Positions 22,481 through 32,159 of a stretch of DNA of 43,136 nucleotides are shown piece after piece. The number at the start of each line of letters is the position of its first letter. The stretch's first letter is position 1. Both the position numbers and the translations under genes were made by a program. The notes below the pieces were generated by a model that was not told the origin of the DNA, searched no databases, and saw nothing but the letters and a program-made list of their open reading frames with translations. The stretch comes from UBA1738 sp003453455. Its GTDB lineage: Bacteria; Bacillota; Clostridia; UBA1381. The DNA is taken from positions 1 through 43,136 of the forward strand of contig CAMOOX010000005.1 of assembly GCA_946621875.1 (NCBI GenBank), in the 5' to 3' direction.

Positions 22481-24206
22481 GCATATCTTTTGGAGTTACA
22501 TATAGCGTGTTGTAGCTATCATAAATCACCATACCGGGTTTTGCACCGTTTGGCTTTCTGACATTTTTTATTTTAGTGTAATCGACAGGCACTTGTGAAG
22601 ATTCTCTTGCCTTTGAGTAGAATGCCGCAAGCTGTGCCGCCTCCAAAACAGTTCTTTCGGGTACATCTTTGTTAATCCCAAGCTTAATTATGGTATGCGA
22701 GCCGTGGATTTGTTTTGTATGAAACCATAAATCGGAGGAATTTGCAAATCTCAGCGTAAGGTAATCATTTTGGGTGTTATTTTTGCCTACATATATGTCG
22801 AAGCCGTCGCTTGAAATGAAGTGTAACGGCTTTGCAGGTTGCACCTTTTGTCGTTTTCCGCACTTTTGCCGCTTGATATATCCCAAATCGGTAAGCTCAG
22901 ACTTAATGGCGTTTATGTCTGCCTCCGAGGTGAGATTTTCAGTAAGCGCTAATGTGCTTTCAAAATACTCTAAATCGGAAAGTGTGGATTTTATCTGTTT
23001 TTCTACCTCCACTTCGGCATTTTTGAGCTTTGAATAGAGCTTATAATACCGTTGTGCGTTTTCGGAGGGTGACAGGTTTTCCTTTAATGCTATTTTGACA
23101 TCAGGATTTTCGGGAGCATAGTAGTTTTGTGCAGTTAAGAGTTTGTCGCCCTTTGCGATTTTATATATGTTGGCGGTCACCAAATCACCGTAAATCTTGT
23201 ATTTTTCCTTATTCTCAGCCTCTTTTTGGGTATTTTTTAGAATAGAAAGCTTTTTTGCACATCGTTCAATGTTGTTTTTTAAAAGTTTTGTTAAAGACGC
23301 ACTTTTTTGCTTTATTCGCTCGCGTCTGTCGCGCTCCTGATAAAATTTTTCTATGACCTCACTCATTGAATTATAGAATACAGTTTTATAATTCTCTCCG
23401 TATTGAGATATTGCGATTGCTGAAAAATCAATCGGTTTATTAGATGGGTCAAAAATGATACAGGGCGCAAAAGTCAGATTTTTATTAAAATTATGCACAG
23501 CATCCAGTATAGCACTTTGTTTGTCCTTTGAAATCTCACTTATTACATATGCATTGCTTTTTAAAGCGCCAAAAACAATCTCGCGGCAAGTAAGCGGACT
23601 TATGCCCGAAACAGCGTCCATTATGACACTTTCGCACTTTTGTCCCTTTTTGGAAAAGTCGAGAACGGCGCTTTCTATCTCGTCTGATAAAACAGGGATT
23701 TTACTCTGTTTTGGCGGCATAATATACTGCCCGCCGGGGAGAATTTGCCTTACCGCACTTTGCAAAAAATCAATGTGCTTTGCAGAGTCAATTATGCGGT
23801 AGCTTTCATCACATAGTATGATGTTTGAATTTCTGCCTGTTATCTCAGAAATTAAATGCTTTGTTACAATATCTCCAAGCTCATTTCGGGATTCTATATC
23901 GATAATAATAATGCGTTCATAATCAGGCTGGCGTATATCCAAAATTCTTCCGCCCTGTATGTGCTTTCTGAGCAGCATACAAAACATAGGTGCGGAAATG
24001 GGATTTTCTTTGGTATGTTCAGTGAAGTGCACACGCGGATTATTTGAACTTGCACTCAAAACTAAACGATGATTTTCTGTTTTTGTACGGATTATTAGTA
24101 AAAGCTCGTCTTTTTCAGGCTGATATATTTTATCTATCTTTGCGCCATTGAGCTTTTCGGAAAGCTCTGAAACGATTTTTTTTACACAAAGAGTGTCAAA
24201 TGCCAT
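22464..24206 (-). CDS. rqcH: Ribosome quality-control factor RqcH (NFACT/fibronectin-binding family)
   Basis: The 580-residue protein begins MAFDTL as the family does. NFACT-N and helix-hairpin-helix regions occupy about the first 270 residues, with LRKHIQGGRILDI and an acidic/Arg pair in PDYERI. A coiled coil follows (about 280-430), then the NFACT-R domain with SDLWFHTKQIHGSHTII. Bacterial RqcH binds obstructed 50S subunits and recruits tRNA-Ala to add C-terminal alanine tails, marking nascent chains for ClpXP. Its neighbour clpXP is functionally fitting. Older annotations call it fibronectin-binding protein A. Confidence 0.9.
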   Translation of the reverse strand: MAFDTLCVKKIVSELSEKLNGAKIDKIYQPEKDELLLIIRTKTENHRLVLSASSNNPRVHFTEHTKENPISAPMFCMLLRKHIQGGRILDIRQPDYERIIIIDIESRNELGDIVTKHLISEITGRNSNIILCDESYRIIDSAKHIDFLQSAVRQILPGGQYIMPPKQSKIPVLSDEIESAVLDFSKKGQKCESVIMDAVSGISPLTCREIVFGALKSNAYVISEISKDKQSAILDAVHNFNKNLTFAPCIIFDPSNKPIDFSAIAISQYGENYKTVFYNSMSEVIEKFYQERDRRERIKQKSASLTKLLKNNIERCAKKLSILKNTQKEAENKEKYKIYGDLVTANIYKIAKGDKLLTAQNYYAPENPDVKIALKENLSPSENAQRYYKLYSKLKNAEVEVEKQIKSTLSDLEYFESTLALTENLTSEADINAIKSELTDLGYIKRQKCGKRQKVQPAKPLHFISSDGFDIYVGKNNTQNDYLTLRFANSSDLWFHTKQIHGSHTIIKLGINKDVPERTVLEAAQLAAFYSKARESSQVPVDYTKIKNVRKPNGAKPGMVIYDSYNTLYVTPKDMQKTAG

Positions 24207-24239
24207 AAAAATTACCTCTTGTAAAGTTGTATTTTAAAC

Positions 24240-24268
24240 AGTATAGCACAAAACGGAAATAAAATCAA
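24240..24268 (-). promoter_or_regulatory. Promoter of rqcH
   Basis: On the minus strand TTGATT (24263-24268), 17 bases, TATACT (24240-24245), with TGC before it (extended -10). Confidence 0.7.
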
Positions 24269-24315
24269 AAAAAATAATATTTTTTTGAAAAAGTATGTTA
24301 TTTTTTACAGATTTG

Positions 24316-24324
24316 TGATATAAT
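24316..24324 (+). promoter_or_regulatory. Extended -10 promoter of the yicC-to-rpe block
   Basis: TGA-TATAAT (24316-24324), with only a poor -35 (TGTTAT, 24296-24301) at 17-base spacing. It is the only convincing promoter I see ahead of a run of closely packed genes extending to about 39652. Confidence 0.6.
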
Positions 24325-24355
24325 GTCTTGAATAGTGATAAAGTAGGTGAATTTT

Positions 24356-25234
24356 GTGCTAAAAAGTATGACAGGCTATGGCAGAAAAGAGGAAATTGCG
24401 GACGGAAAAAGGATTTTATGTGAAATAAAATCTGTAAATCACCGCTATGCTGATTATAATATAAAGGTGCCCAGACACTATGGGTTTTTGGAGGAACGCG
24501 TCAGGAATTTAGTGAGCGGATATATTAAAAGGGGTAAGGTTGATATCTATATTGCAGTTGAAGATTTTTCGGAATCGGATAAAGTTATAACGGTAAACTA
24601 TGACCTTGCAAAAAACTATTATGACGCTCTTTGCGACCTTCGCGATAAATTTGGATTAAAAGATGATATTACGACAATGGGGCTTTCGAGATACCCTGAC
24701 ATTTTTGTAGCAACGCAAAAAGAGGAGGACGAAGAAAGCGTTTGGGAAACGGTAAAAAAAGTTTTAATTCCGACTATTGAATCCTTTGTATCAATGCGCG
24801 AGCGTGAGGGCGAAAGAATTGAAAAAGACTTAAAAGACCGCATTGAGTATATGAAAATACTTGCACAAAGAATTGAAAAGCGCTCGCCTTTAACAGTTAA
24901 GGAGTACAGCGATAAGCTATATGAAAAAATAAAGGAAGTGCTTTCCGAAAAAGATGTCGATGATGCGCGTGTTTTAACCGAAGTTGCTGTTTTTGCGGAC
25001 AAGGTTGCTGTAAATGAAGAGCTTGTCAGACTTTCAAGTCATTTTGAAGAATTTTATCAAATAATATCTGTTCCGGAGCCTGCCGGCAGAAAACTTGACT
25101 TTTTGATACAGGAGATTAACCGCGAAATAAATACAACAGGCTCAAAGGCACTGGATATTGAGATTGCAAAAACGGTAGTTGAACTTAAAGCAGAGACCGA
25201 AAAGCTAAGAGAACAGATACAGAATATTGAGTAA
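24356..25234 (+). CDS. yicC: YicC family protein (YloC-like endoribonuclease)
   Basis: The 292-residue protein begins LKSMTGYGR, the family signature. EIKSVNHRYADYNIKVPR follows, and the C-terminus holds GRKLDFLIQEINREINTTGSK, all typical of YicC/YloC. E. coli YicC has been linked to RNA turnover as an endoribonuclease. I chose GTG 24356 because AGGTG lies six bases upstream and the protein then starts like its relatives; GTG 24347 overlaps that ribosome site. First gene of the gmk-rpoZ block, as in B. subtilis. Confidence 0.9.
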   Translation: MLKSMTGYGRKEEIADGKRILCEIKSVNHRYADYNIKVPRHYGFLEERVRNLVSGYIKRGKVDIYIAVEDFSESDKVITVNYDLAKNYYDALCDLRDKFGLKDDITTMGLSRYPDIFVATQKEEDEESVWETVKKVLIPTIESFVSMREREGERIEKDLKDRIEYMKILAQRIEKRSPLTVKEYSDKLYEKIKEVLSEKDVDDARVLTEVAVFADKVAVNEELVRLSSHFEEFYQIISVPEPAGRKLDFLIQEINREINTTGSKALDIEIAKTVVELKAETEKLREQIQNIE

Positions 25235-25256
25235 TAACTTTAAAGGGCGTGGAAAT

Positions 25257-25511
25257 ATGAAATTTGTTAATATAGGATTTGGGAATATTGTTATATCATC
25301 AAGGATAATAAGCGTAATAAGCCCCGAATCGGCACCTGTTAAAAGAATAATGAAGGATGCAGAAGAACGCGGAAAGCTTGTAAATGCCACCTTTGGCAGA
25401 CGCACAAGGGCGGTAATTGTAACAGACTCCGACCATATTATTCTTTCTGCATTGCAGCCTGAAACTATATCGGCAAGGATATTGCAGGAAGGGGAAGAAC
25501 AAGATGACTAA
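25257..25511 (+). CDS. remA: RemA-like DNA-binding regulator (DUF370)
   Basis: The 84-residue protein has the RemA pattern MKFVNIGFGNIV, then VISPESAPVKRI and ATFGRRTRAVIVTDS. In B. subtilis RemA activates matrix and osmolyte genes; its role in this organism is unknown. The ATG at 25257 matches the family N-terminus. The last 8 bases overlap gmk. Confidence 0.92.
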   Translation: MKFVNIGFGNIVISSRIISVISPESAPVKRIMKDAEERGKLVNATFGRRTRAVIVTDSDHIILSALQPETISARILQEGEEQDD

Positions 25512-26097
25512 GGGTTCGCTTTTTATAATATCAGGACCGAGCGGAACAGGAAAAGGGACTGTCTGCAACGAACTTGTAAAGCACGAAAATATATTTCTAT
25601 CAATTTCTGCGACGACGCGGGATATGCGCTTAGGAGAGCAGGAGGGCGTAACATATTTTTACATTACAAAAGAGCAATTTGAGGATATGATTAAAAGGGA
25701 TATGATGCTCGAATACGCCCAGTATAGCGGAAATTACTATGGGACGCCCAAAGAAGCTGTTGAAAAGATGTTAAAAGACGGCAAAAATGTAATTTTGGAA
25801 ATAGAGGCGCAAGGAGCGCTTAAAGTAAAGGAAAAAATGCCGGAGGCAATAATGATTTTTATTGTTCCGCCGTCAATAGCGGAGCTCAGAAAACGCCTTA
25901 AAACGCGCGGCAGAGAAGATACCGATGAAATAGAAAGGCGTATAGAAACTGCAAAATGGGAATTTTCACAATGTCCTAAATATAATTATGTTTTAGTAAA
26001 TGATAATTTGGAAAACTGTGTAAAAAACACACTTGAAATTATAAAAGCAACAAACGAAAGACAACGAATAATAGAAAAATTACTGAGTGAAATTTAA
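25504..26097 (+). CDS. gmk: Guanylate kinase
   Basis: The 197-residue enzyme phosphorylates GMP to GDP with ATP. The P-loop GPSGTGKG is at 11-18. SATTRDMRLGEQEGVTYFY binds GMP, and EYAQYSGNYYGTP and EIEAQGALKV complete the family pattern. The start overlaps remA by 8 bases. Confidence 0.96.
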   Translation: MTKGSLFIISGPSGTGKGTVCNELVKHENIFLSISATTRDMRLGEQEGVTYFYITKEQFEDMIKRDMMLEYAQYSGNYYGTPKEAVEKMLKDGKNVILEIEAQGALKVKEKMPEAIMIFIVPPSIAELRKRLKTRGREDTDEIERRIETAKWEFSQCPKYNYVLVNDNLENCVKNTLEIIKATNERQRIIEKLLSEI

Positions 26098-26110
26098 GGA
26101 GGAATTTATT

Positions 26111-26338
26111 ATGATGACAAAACCGGGAATAAGTGCGCTTGAAAAATGCGTTGAAGACGGTTGCAGATATGTTTTGGTGACCGTTGCGGCAAAAAGAGCA
26201 AGAATGCTTGGCGACAGAGGACAAAAAGATAACAGTGTGCTCCATGAATGTCTTGTTCAATGTGACTCGGAAAATCCTGTAACACAAGCGATTGCAGAAA
26301 TTTCCGCAGGAAAGGTCGGCTATGTTCCGAAGAAATGA
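26111..26338 (+). CDS. rpoZ: RNA polymerase omega subunit
   Basis: The product is 75 residues, in the range for Firmicutes omega. CRYVLVTVAAKRARMLGD matches the conserved core that contacts beta-prime, and NPVTQAIAEISAGKV follows. AAGGAGG precedes two consecutive ATG codons (26111 and 26114); the first is taken. It lies between gmk and priA; coaBC, which often stands here, is absent. Confidence 0.9.
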   Translation: MMTKPGISALEKCVEDGCRYVLVTVAAKRARMLGDRGQKDNSVLHECLVQCDSENPVTQAIAEISAGKVGYVPKK

Positions 26339-26356
26339 TTAAGGCGGTAATTTTGT

Positions 26357-28786
26357 ATGATTGCGGAGATTATAGTAAACTATAAATCAAAAAAAGTTGA
26401 TAAGCTCTTCGATTATGCAATACCGGAGGAGCTTTTAAGCATGGTTGTGCTTGGCTCCTGCGTTACAGTTCCTTTCGGGAGGGCAAATAAGCCAAAGGAA
26501 GGCTATGTTTTTTCCATAAAGGAAAAGTCGTCTGCCAAAAACCTGAAATCAATACTAAATTTATCCCGAAAAGACAAAATCATTGATGAGAAGCAGAAAG
26601 AACTGATTAAATGGATGCGGGATAAGTACTTAGTGACTTATCTTGATGCAGTCCGCGCGATAGCACCAAGCGGTGCAGGCATAAACCACGAGGAATGGAT
26701 TGAGCTTATTAGCCACGATGTGAAGGGCAGCACCGCAAAGGAGATAGTAAGAATCCTGTCAGAAAACGGCGGTGCTATGGAAATAAACCGCCTTATGGGC
26801 CATTTTGAAGCAAATATTTCTTCAAGTATTTCGCTTCTACAAAAAAACGGCAAGGTACAAACTGTGTTTAAGGAGTGTCAGGGGGCAGGTGATAAGGTAA
26901 TAAGAGTTGCAGAACTTGCAATAGATGCAGAAAGCATTTTTCACACTCTTGAAATTCTTGAAAAAAGCAATGCACCTGTTCAGGCAAAAATGCTTGATAT
27001 TCTCACAGAATGCGGAAGATTGTCCCTTGCGGATTTGGTACATTTTTCGGGAGGTTCGTATAATGCGCTTAAAGCTCTCGAAAAAAAAGGGTATATTAAG
27101 ACATATGAAATGACAGTATTGCGCGAGATTGGCGCAAATAGCACAAAGCCCGAAAAGCCAAAAAAATTAACGGATGAACAGGAAAAGGTACTTTCCCCGC
27201 TTTGTGATGCGGCAAAAAACGGAAAATATAAAAAGTATCTCTTGCACGGTGTTACGGGGAGCGGTAAGACAGAAGTATATATGCAGCTGATTTCAGAGGT
27301 TGTAAAAAATGGCAGACAGGCTATTATGCTTGTACCCGAAATATCGCTTACACCGCAGACCGTTGCGCGGTTCAGGGCAAGATTTTCAGATGATATTGCT
27401 ATAATTCACAGCGGTTTGTCCCTTGGCGAAAGGTATGACCAATGGAAAAAAATACGTGAGGGAAAAGCTAATATTGTAGTAGGAGCGCGCTCGGCAGTTT
27501 TTGCGCCTTTTTGCGATATCGGAGCTATAATAATTGATGAAGAACACGAAAGAAGTTATAAGTCCGAGATGTCGCCAAGGTATGAAACTCACGAGGTTGC
27601 TGAATTTCGCGCAAAGCAGTACGGCGCTGTACTACTTTTAGCATCTGCAACACCTCTTGTTACGAGCTATTATAAAGCGCAAAATGGAAAAATGCAGCTT
27701 CTCACAATGGAGAAACGGTTTAATAATAACAGAATGCCAAAGGTTGAAATTGTTGACCTAAGGCATGAACTTGAAAAGGGCAATAGGTCGATTTTGAGCG
27801 AAAGCCTTGTATCTGCGATTTCAGAAAATCTTAATAATAAAAAACAGACCATACTTTTTTTAAACAGGCGCGGCTATTCCACCTTTGTATCGTGCAGGAG
27901 CTGCGGATTTGTTGCAGAGTGTCCTAATTGCAGTATTTCGCTTACTTATCATAAATTCAGCGATACGCTAAAATGCCATTACTGCGGATATACGGTATCA
28001 AATTATAAAACCTGTCCCGAATGTGGCAGTAAGTATATAAGATACTTTGGAGGAGGGACACAGAAAGTTGAGGAAGAAATCCATCGCTTTTTCCCGAATG
28101 CAACAACTATTCGTATGGACATTGATACCACATCAAGAAAGAATGCCCATGAGGCAATTTTGAAAAAATTCGGTGAAGAGAATATTGATATCCTTATCGG
28201 AACTCAAATGGTGACAAAAGGTCTGGATTTTCCAAATGTCACTCTTGTGGGAGTTATATCCGCCGATACAATGCTGAATATTGATGATTACCGCGCAAAA
28301 GAGCGGACATTTTCAATACTTGAACAGGTAACGGGAAGAGCAGGAAGAGCCGACCTTGAAGGAAAAAGCATTGTTCAGACTTACAGTCCCGAAAATTCTG
28401 CAATAAAGCTTATGCAAAGACACGATTATAAGCAGTTTTATGAAGACGAAATAGCGGTGAGACGGGCAATGTGGTATCCGCCTTTTTGCGAAATGGTTGC
28501 AGTAATTTTCAGCGGAAAAAATGAAAGCGTAACTAATAGGTGCGCAAAGTTTTTTGTTAAAAACATTGCGGATATAGGAAATCAACCCCAAAAATCGCAG
28601 ATTTTGGGGCCGATAAGCGCGTATATTTCAAAAATAAAGAATAAATATATATTCAGGATACTTATTAAATGTGAAAATAGCGATATGATTACAGGCATTT
28701 TGGCAGGAGCAAAGAGTTTATGCGAAGAAAATCCGATATACGAAAATGTTTCGGTAATTATAGATAAAAATCCTAATATGGGGTGA
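26357..28786 (+). CDS. priA: Primosomal replication-restart helicase PriA
   Basis: The 809-residue superfamily 2 helicase reloads the replisome at collapsed forks. An N-terminal DNA-binding domain starts VNYKSKKVDKLFDYAIP. Walker A GVTGSGKT is at 298-305, and the Walker B box reads DEEHERSYK. Eight cysteines (CRSCGF, CPNC, CHYCGY, CPECG) form two zinc sites. GTQMVTKGLDFPNVTLVG and EQVTGRAGRA are helicase motifs. Complete and typical length. Confidence 0.96.
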   Translation: MIAEIIVNYKSKKVDKLFDYAIPEELLSMVVLGSCVTVPFGRANKPKEGYVFSIKEKSSAKNLKSILNLSRKDKIIDEKQKELIKWMRDKYLVTYLDAVRAIAPSGAGINHEEWIELISHDVKGSTAKEIVRILSENGGAMEINRLMGHFEANISSSISLLQKNGKVQTVFKECQGAGDKVIRVAELAIDAESIFHTLEILEKSNAPVQAKMLDILTECGRLSLADLVHFSGGSYNALKALEKKGYIKTYEMTVLREIGANSTKPEKPKKLTDEQEKVLSPLCDAAKNGKYKKYLLHGVTGSGKTEVYMQLISEVVKNGRQAIMLVPEISLTPQTVARFRARFSDDIAIIHSGLSLGERYDQWKKIREGKANIVVGARSAVFAPFCDIGAIIIDEEHERSYKSEMSPRYETHEVAEFRAKQYGAVLLLASATPLVTSYYKAQNGKMQLLTMEKRFNNNRMPKVEIVDLRHELEKGNRSILSESLVSAISENLNNKKQTILFLNRRGYSTFVSCRSCGFVAECPNCSISLTYHKFSDTLKCHYCGYTVSNYKTCPECGSKYIRYFGGGTQKVEEEIHRFFPNATTIRMDIDTTSRKNAHEAILKKFGEENIDILIGTQMVTKGLDFPNVTLVGVISADTMLNIDDYRAKERTFSILEQVTGRAGRADLEGKSIVQTYSPENSAIKLMQRHDYKQFYEDEIAVRRAMWYPPFCEMVAVIFSGKNESVTNRCAKFFVKNIADIGNQPQKSQILGPISAYISKIKNKYIFRILIKCENSDMITGILAGAKSLCEENPIYENVSVIIDKNPNMG

Positions 28787-28791
28787 AAAAA

Positions 28792-29238
28792 ATGGCACTA
28801 AGAACAATACGAAAAAAAGGTGATGAAATCCTTTATAAGAAAAGCAAAGAAGTACTAAAATTTGATAAAAAGCTTGCAGAGCTTTTAGATGATATGTATG
28901 AAACTATGAAGGCATCGGACGGGGTAGGACTTGCTGCGCCGCAGGTGGGAATTTTAAGGCGCTGCGTGGTGATTGAAGTCGATGAGGAAAAGATAGAACT
29001 TGTAAATCCCGTTATCATTAAAGCAGAAGGTGAACAGATAGGACAGGAAGGATGTCTTAGTATTCCCGATGTATGGGGCGATGTAAAAAGACCTGAAAAA
29101 GTTACGGTGTCAGCATTTGACAGAAACGGAAAGAAGATAGAGCAGTACGGTGAAGGTCTTTTGGCAGTAGCGCTGTGTCACGAAATTGACCATTTAAACG
29201 GCGAACTGTTTGATGATAAGATAATAAAGACTAAGTGA
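28792..29238 (+). CDS. def: Peptide deformylase
   Basis: The 148-residue metalloenzyme removes the formyl group from nascent proteins. All three motifs are intact: GVGLAAPQVG, EGCLS, and HEIDHLNG. The ATG at 28792 follows GGGGTGA; a GTG at 28783 overlaps the priA stop and lies within that ribosome site. Next to fmt, which puts the formyl group on. Confidence 0.95.
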   Translation: MALRTIRKKGDEILYKKSKEVLKFDKKLAELLDDMYETMKASDGVGLAAPQVGILRRCVVIEVDEEKIELVNPVIIKAEGEQIGQEGCLSIPDVWGDVKRPEKVTVSAFDRNGKKIEQYGEGLLAVALCHEIDHLNGELFDDKIIKTK

Positions 29239-29249
29239 CGGAGATTTTT

Positions 29250-30173
29250 ATGAGAATTCTTTTTATGGGTACTCCCGATATTGCAGCAGAATGTCTGGAA
29301 ACGCTATTAAAACATAAAATGACGGTTGTAGGCGCGGTAAGTCAACCCGATAAGCCTAAGGGCAGAGGTCATAAAATGGCGCCCACCGATGTGAAAATTA
29401 AAGCCATGGATGCAGGTATTCCTGTTTTTCAGCCCGAAAAAATCAAATCAGGCGAGCTTATTGAGGTTTTGGAGGAATTAAGACCTGACCTGATAGCAGT
29501 CGTTGCATACGGAAAAATACTTCCAAAATATGTGCTTGATTATCCTAAATACGGCTGTATAAATATGCACGCATCGCTTCTTCCTAAGCTCCGAGGCGCA
29601 GCTCCTATACAATGGGCAGTTATAAACGGAGATAAGGAAACGGGAGTTACTACAATGCTTATGGACGAGGGAATGGATACGGGAGATATCCTGCTTTCCG
29701 AAAAACTCAAAATAGGCGAATATGAAACATCGGAGGAACTTTTTTTACGAATCGGTAAAATCGGCGGCGAACTGCTTGCAGAAACTATACTTAACATAGA
29801 AACAATAACCCCCAAAAAGCAGCAAGAGGAGGGTGCAACATACGCACCTATGCTTACAAAGGAAATGGGGCATATCAACTGGTCGGAAAGTACCGACAAA
29901 ATTTCAAAACTAATTTGCGGATTGAACAGCTGGCCCTTGGCATACTCCTTTTATAAAGATGATGTTGTAAAGATAATTTCCGCAAAAAAGGGAGAGCCGT
30001 CAAAGGGTGAAAACGGCGAAATTCTGGGATTTTTTAAGGGGAAGGGTTTAAAAGTAAAGACAGCCGACGGCTCGATATATATTGAAGAGCTTCAATTTCC
30101 CGGAAGTAAGAAAATGCCTGTCGAGGACTATTTAAGAGGACATAATATAGAAATCGGTACAATTTTAAAATAG
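29250..30173 (+). CDS. fmt: Methionyl-tRNA formyltransferase
   Basis: The 307-residue enzyme formylates initiator Met-tRNA using 10-formyl-tetrahydrofolate. MRILFMGTPDIAAECL opens the N-terminal domain. NMHASLLPKLRGAAPIQWA is the catalytic signature with Asn, His and later Asp (MDEGMDTGD). A C-terminal tRNA-binding OB domain follows. The ATG at 29250 has CGGAGA before it; an earlier codon at 29235 overlaps def and is less likely. Confidence 0.95.
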   Translation: MRILFMGTPDIAAECLETLLKHKMTVVGAVSQPDKPKGRGHKMAPTDVKIKAMDAGIPVFQPEKIKSGELIEVLEELRPDLIAVVAYGKILPKYVLDYPKYGCINMHASLLPKLRGAAPIQWAVINGDKETGVTTMLMDEGMDTGDILLSEKLKIGEYETSEELFLRIGKIGGELLAETILNIETITPKKQQEEGATYAPMLTKEMGHINWSESTDKISKLICGLNSWPLAYSFYKDDVVKIISAKKGEPSKGENGEILGFFKGKGLKVKTADGSIYIEELQFPGSKKMPVEDYLRGHNIEIGTILK

Positions 30174-30185
30174 AGGAGTGTAAAA

Positions 30186-30872
30186 ATGTATTTTTATGAT
30201 TCAACCTATGTTTTGGTTTTAATCGGATTTTTGATTGCATCATTTGCGTCTGTGGGCGTACAAAGTGCATTTAATAAATACTCAAAGGTTAAGTCAATGC
30301 GGCATTATACGGGAAAAGATGCGGCAAGAAAAATCCTTGATGAAAACGGACTTTATGATGTGCGCGTAGAAAATATTTCCGGAAATCTCACCGACCATTT
30401 TGACCCGTCAGCAAATGTTATAAGACTTTCCGATTCCACCTATAACTCCGATTCGGTTGCAGCGATAGGTGTTGCGGCGCACGAGGCAGGACACGCTGTT
30501 CAGCATGCCGTTGGCTATGTTCCGATAAGGGTAAGAAACTCAATAATACCTGCTGTAAATCTGTGTTCTACTTTGGCTATGCCTCTTTTTATAATAGGAC
30601 TCCTGCTTGGTATGACAAATTTGGCAAATGTAGGAATTATACTCTTTTCGGGAGCGCTTATATTTCAGCTTGTAACCCTTCCTGTTGAATTTGATGCAAG
30701 CCATAGAGCAATTAAAATACTTGATAGTTCTGCAATGCTTGATGAGGACGAGCTTTCGGGTGCAAAAAAGGTGCTTCGCGCCGCGGCAATGACTTATGTT
30801 GCAGCAGTTTTAGCATCAGCCTTACAGCTTTTGAGACTTGTTCTTATCAGTAATTCAAGGCGCAGGGATTAA
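30186..30872 (+). CDS. Membrane zinc metallopeptidase, YugP family
   Basis: The 228-residue protein has an N-terminal membrane segment, the zinc motif AAHEAGHAVQHA near residues 97-108, and two or three further hydrophobic helices, with FDASHRAI supplying a probable third ligand region. This is the neutral zinc metallopeptidase family of B. subtilis YugP, whose substrate is unknown. It lies between fmt and rsmB. Confidence 0.88.
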   Translation: MYFYDSTYVLVLIGFLIASFASVGVQSAFNKYSKVKSMRHYTGKDAARKILDENGLYDVRVENISGNLTDHFDPSANVIRLSDSTYNSDSVAAIGVAAHEAGHAVQHAVGYVPIRVRNSIIPAVNLCSTLAMPLFIIGLLLGMTNLANVGIILFSGALIFQLVTLPVEFDASHRAIKILDSSAMLDEDELSGAKKVLRAAAMTYVAAVLASALQLLRLVLISNSRRRD

Positions 30873-30875
30873 AAT

Positions 30876-32159
30876 ATGATTACCCCAAGAGAAAGGGCGC
30901 TTTTGGCGCTTTACGATGTGTTTTATGGCGGAGCCTACTCAAATATGGCGGTAAAAAATCAACTAAGAGGTGATATTAGCCCTGTCGATAAGGGATTTAT
31001 TACACAGCTTGTTTACGGCACCGTGCGTTATAAACTGGCGATTGATTACATTATTGAAAAAAACTCCGACATAAAGCTCAAAAAAATGTCAAAATTTGTT
31101 CTTTTGATATTGGAAATGGGCATATATCAGCTGTATTATCTCGATAAAGTGCCGGAGAGTGCTGCGGTCAACGAGAGCGTAAAGCTGTCAAAAAGATATG
31201 CGAAGAGGTCTTCGGGATTTATAAATGCAGTTTTGCGTGCGGCTATAAAAAATAAGGACTTGCTCGAATTTCCGAAGGACAGAGTAAAATATTTGTCACT
31301 AAAATACTCTTTTACGGAGGATATGGTAAAGAAGTTTTTGGAGCTTGACTTTTGCGAGGAGCTTTTAAAAAACTTGAATAGTGAGCCGAGGACTACAATA
31401 CGCATAAATACATTGAAATGCGAAGAATTAAATATAGAAAATGCAGAGCTTTATCCGTCACCGCTTTATAAATATGCAGCGTATGTAAAGGGCATAGATA
31501 TAGCGCAAAGCAGAGAATATCAAGACGGTAAATTTATAGTTCAGGATGTTGCGGCTATGATGCCTGCTCTTGCGCTTTCTCCAAATCCCGATGAAATATG
31601 CGTTGATGTGTGTGCCGCTCCCGGAGGTAAGACGACGCATATGGCAGAGCTTATGAAAAACAGGGGAAAAATTTACGCCTTTGATATACACGACCATAAG
31701 ATTGAACTTATAAATAAAAATGCCGCTCGTATGGGGATTTCAATAATATCCGCAAAATGCCATAATTCCCTTGAACTTTATGAGCCTCTTGTGGGCAAAG
31801 CGGATAAGGTGTTAGCGGATGTTCCCTGTTCGGGAATTGGAATAATTTCAGGAAAACCTGATATAAAATGGAATAAAGATGATGTAGGAAAGCTTCCGGA
31901 AATTCAGTACAAAATCCTTGAAAATGCAGCAAAATACCTTAAAATCGGGGGAGAACTTGTTTACAGCACATGTACTCTTTATAAAGAGGAGAATGAATGT
32001 GTGGTTTTAAAGTTTTTAAAGGAGAACGAAAATTTTGAGCTTGTATCTATCAAAATTCCTTCTCCGATAATCTATAAAAACAGCGGATATGTAACACTTT
32101 ATCCGAACATTTCTGATACTGACGGCTTTTTCATAGCCAAGATAAAAAGGTGCAGATAG
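30876..32159 (+). CDS. rsmB: 16S rRNA (cytosine-967-C5) methyltransferase
   Basis: The 427-residue protein has an N-terminal NusB-like RNA-binding domain (about 1-135) and a C-terminal SAM-dependent methyltransferase. DVCAAPGGKTTHMAELM binds SAM. The two catalytic cysteines are in DVPCSGIG and YSTCTLYKEENE. It begins three bases after the preceding stop codon and its own stop abuts the rlmN ATG. Confidence 0.94.
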   Translation: MITPRERALLALYDVFYGGAYSNMAVKNQLRGDISPVDKGFITQLVYGTVRYKLAIDYIIEKNSDIKLKKMSKFVLLILEMGIYQLYYLDKVPESAAVNESVKLSKRYAKRSSGFINAVLRAAIKNKDLLEFPKDRVKYLSLKYSFTEDMVKKFLELDFCEELLKNLNSEPRTTIRINTLKCEELNIENAELYPSPLYKYAAYVKGIDIAQSREYQDGKFIVQDVAAMMPALALSPNPDEICVDVCAAPGGKTTHMAELMKNRGKIYAFDIHDHKIELINKNAARMGISIISAKCHNSLELYEPLVGKADKVLADVPCSGIGIISGKPDIKWNKDDVGKLPEIQYKILENAAKYLKIGGELVYSTCTLYKEENECVVLKFLKENENFELVSIKIPSPIIYKNSGYVTLYPNISDTDGFFIAKIKRCR

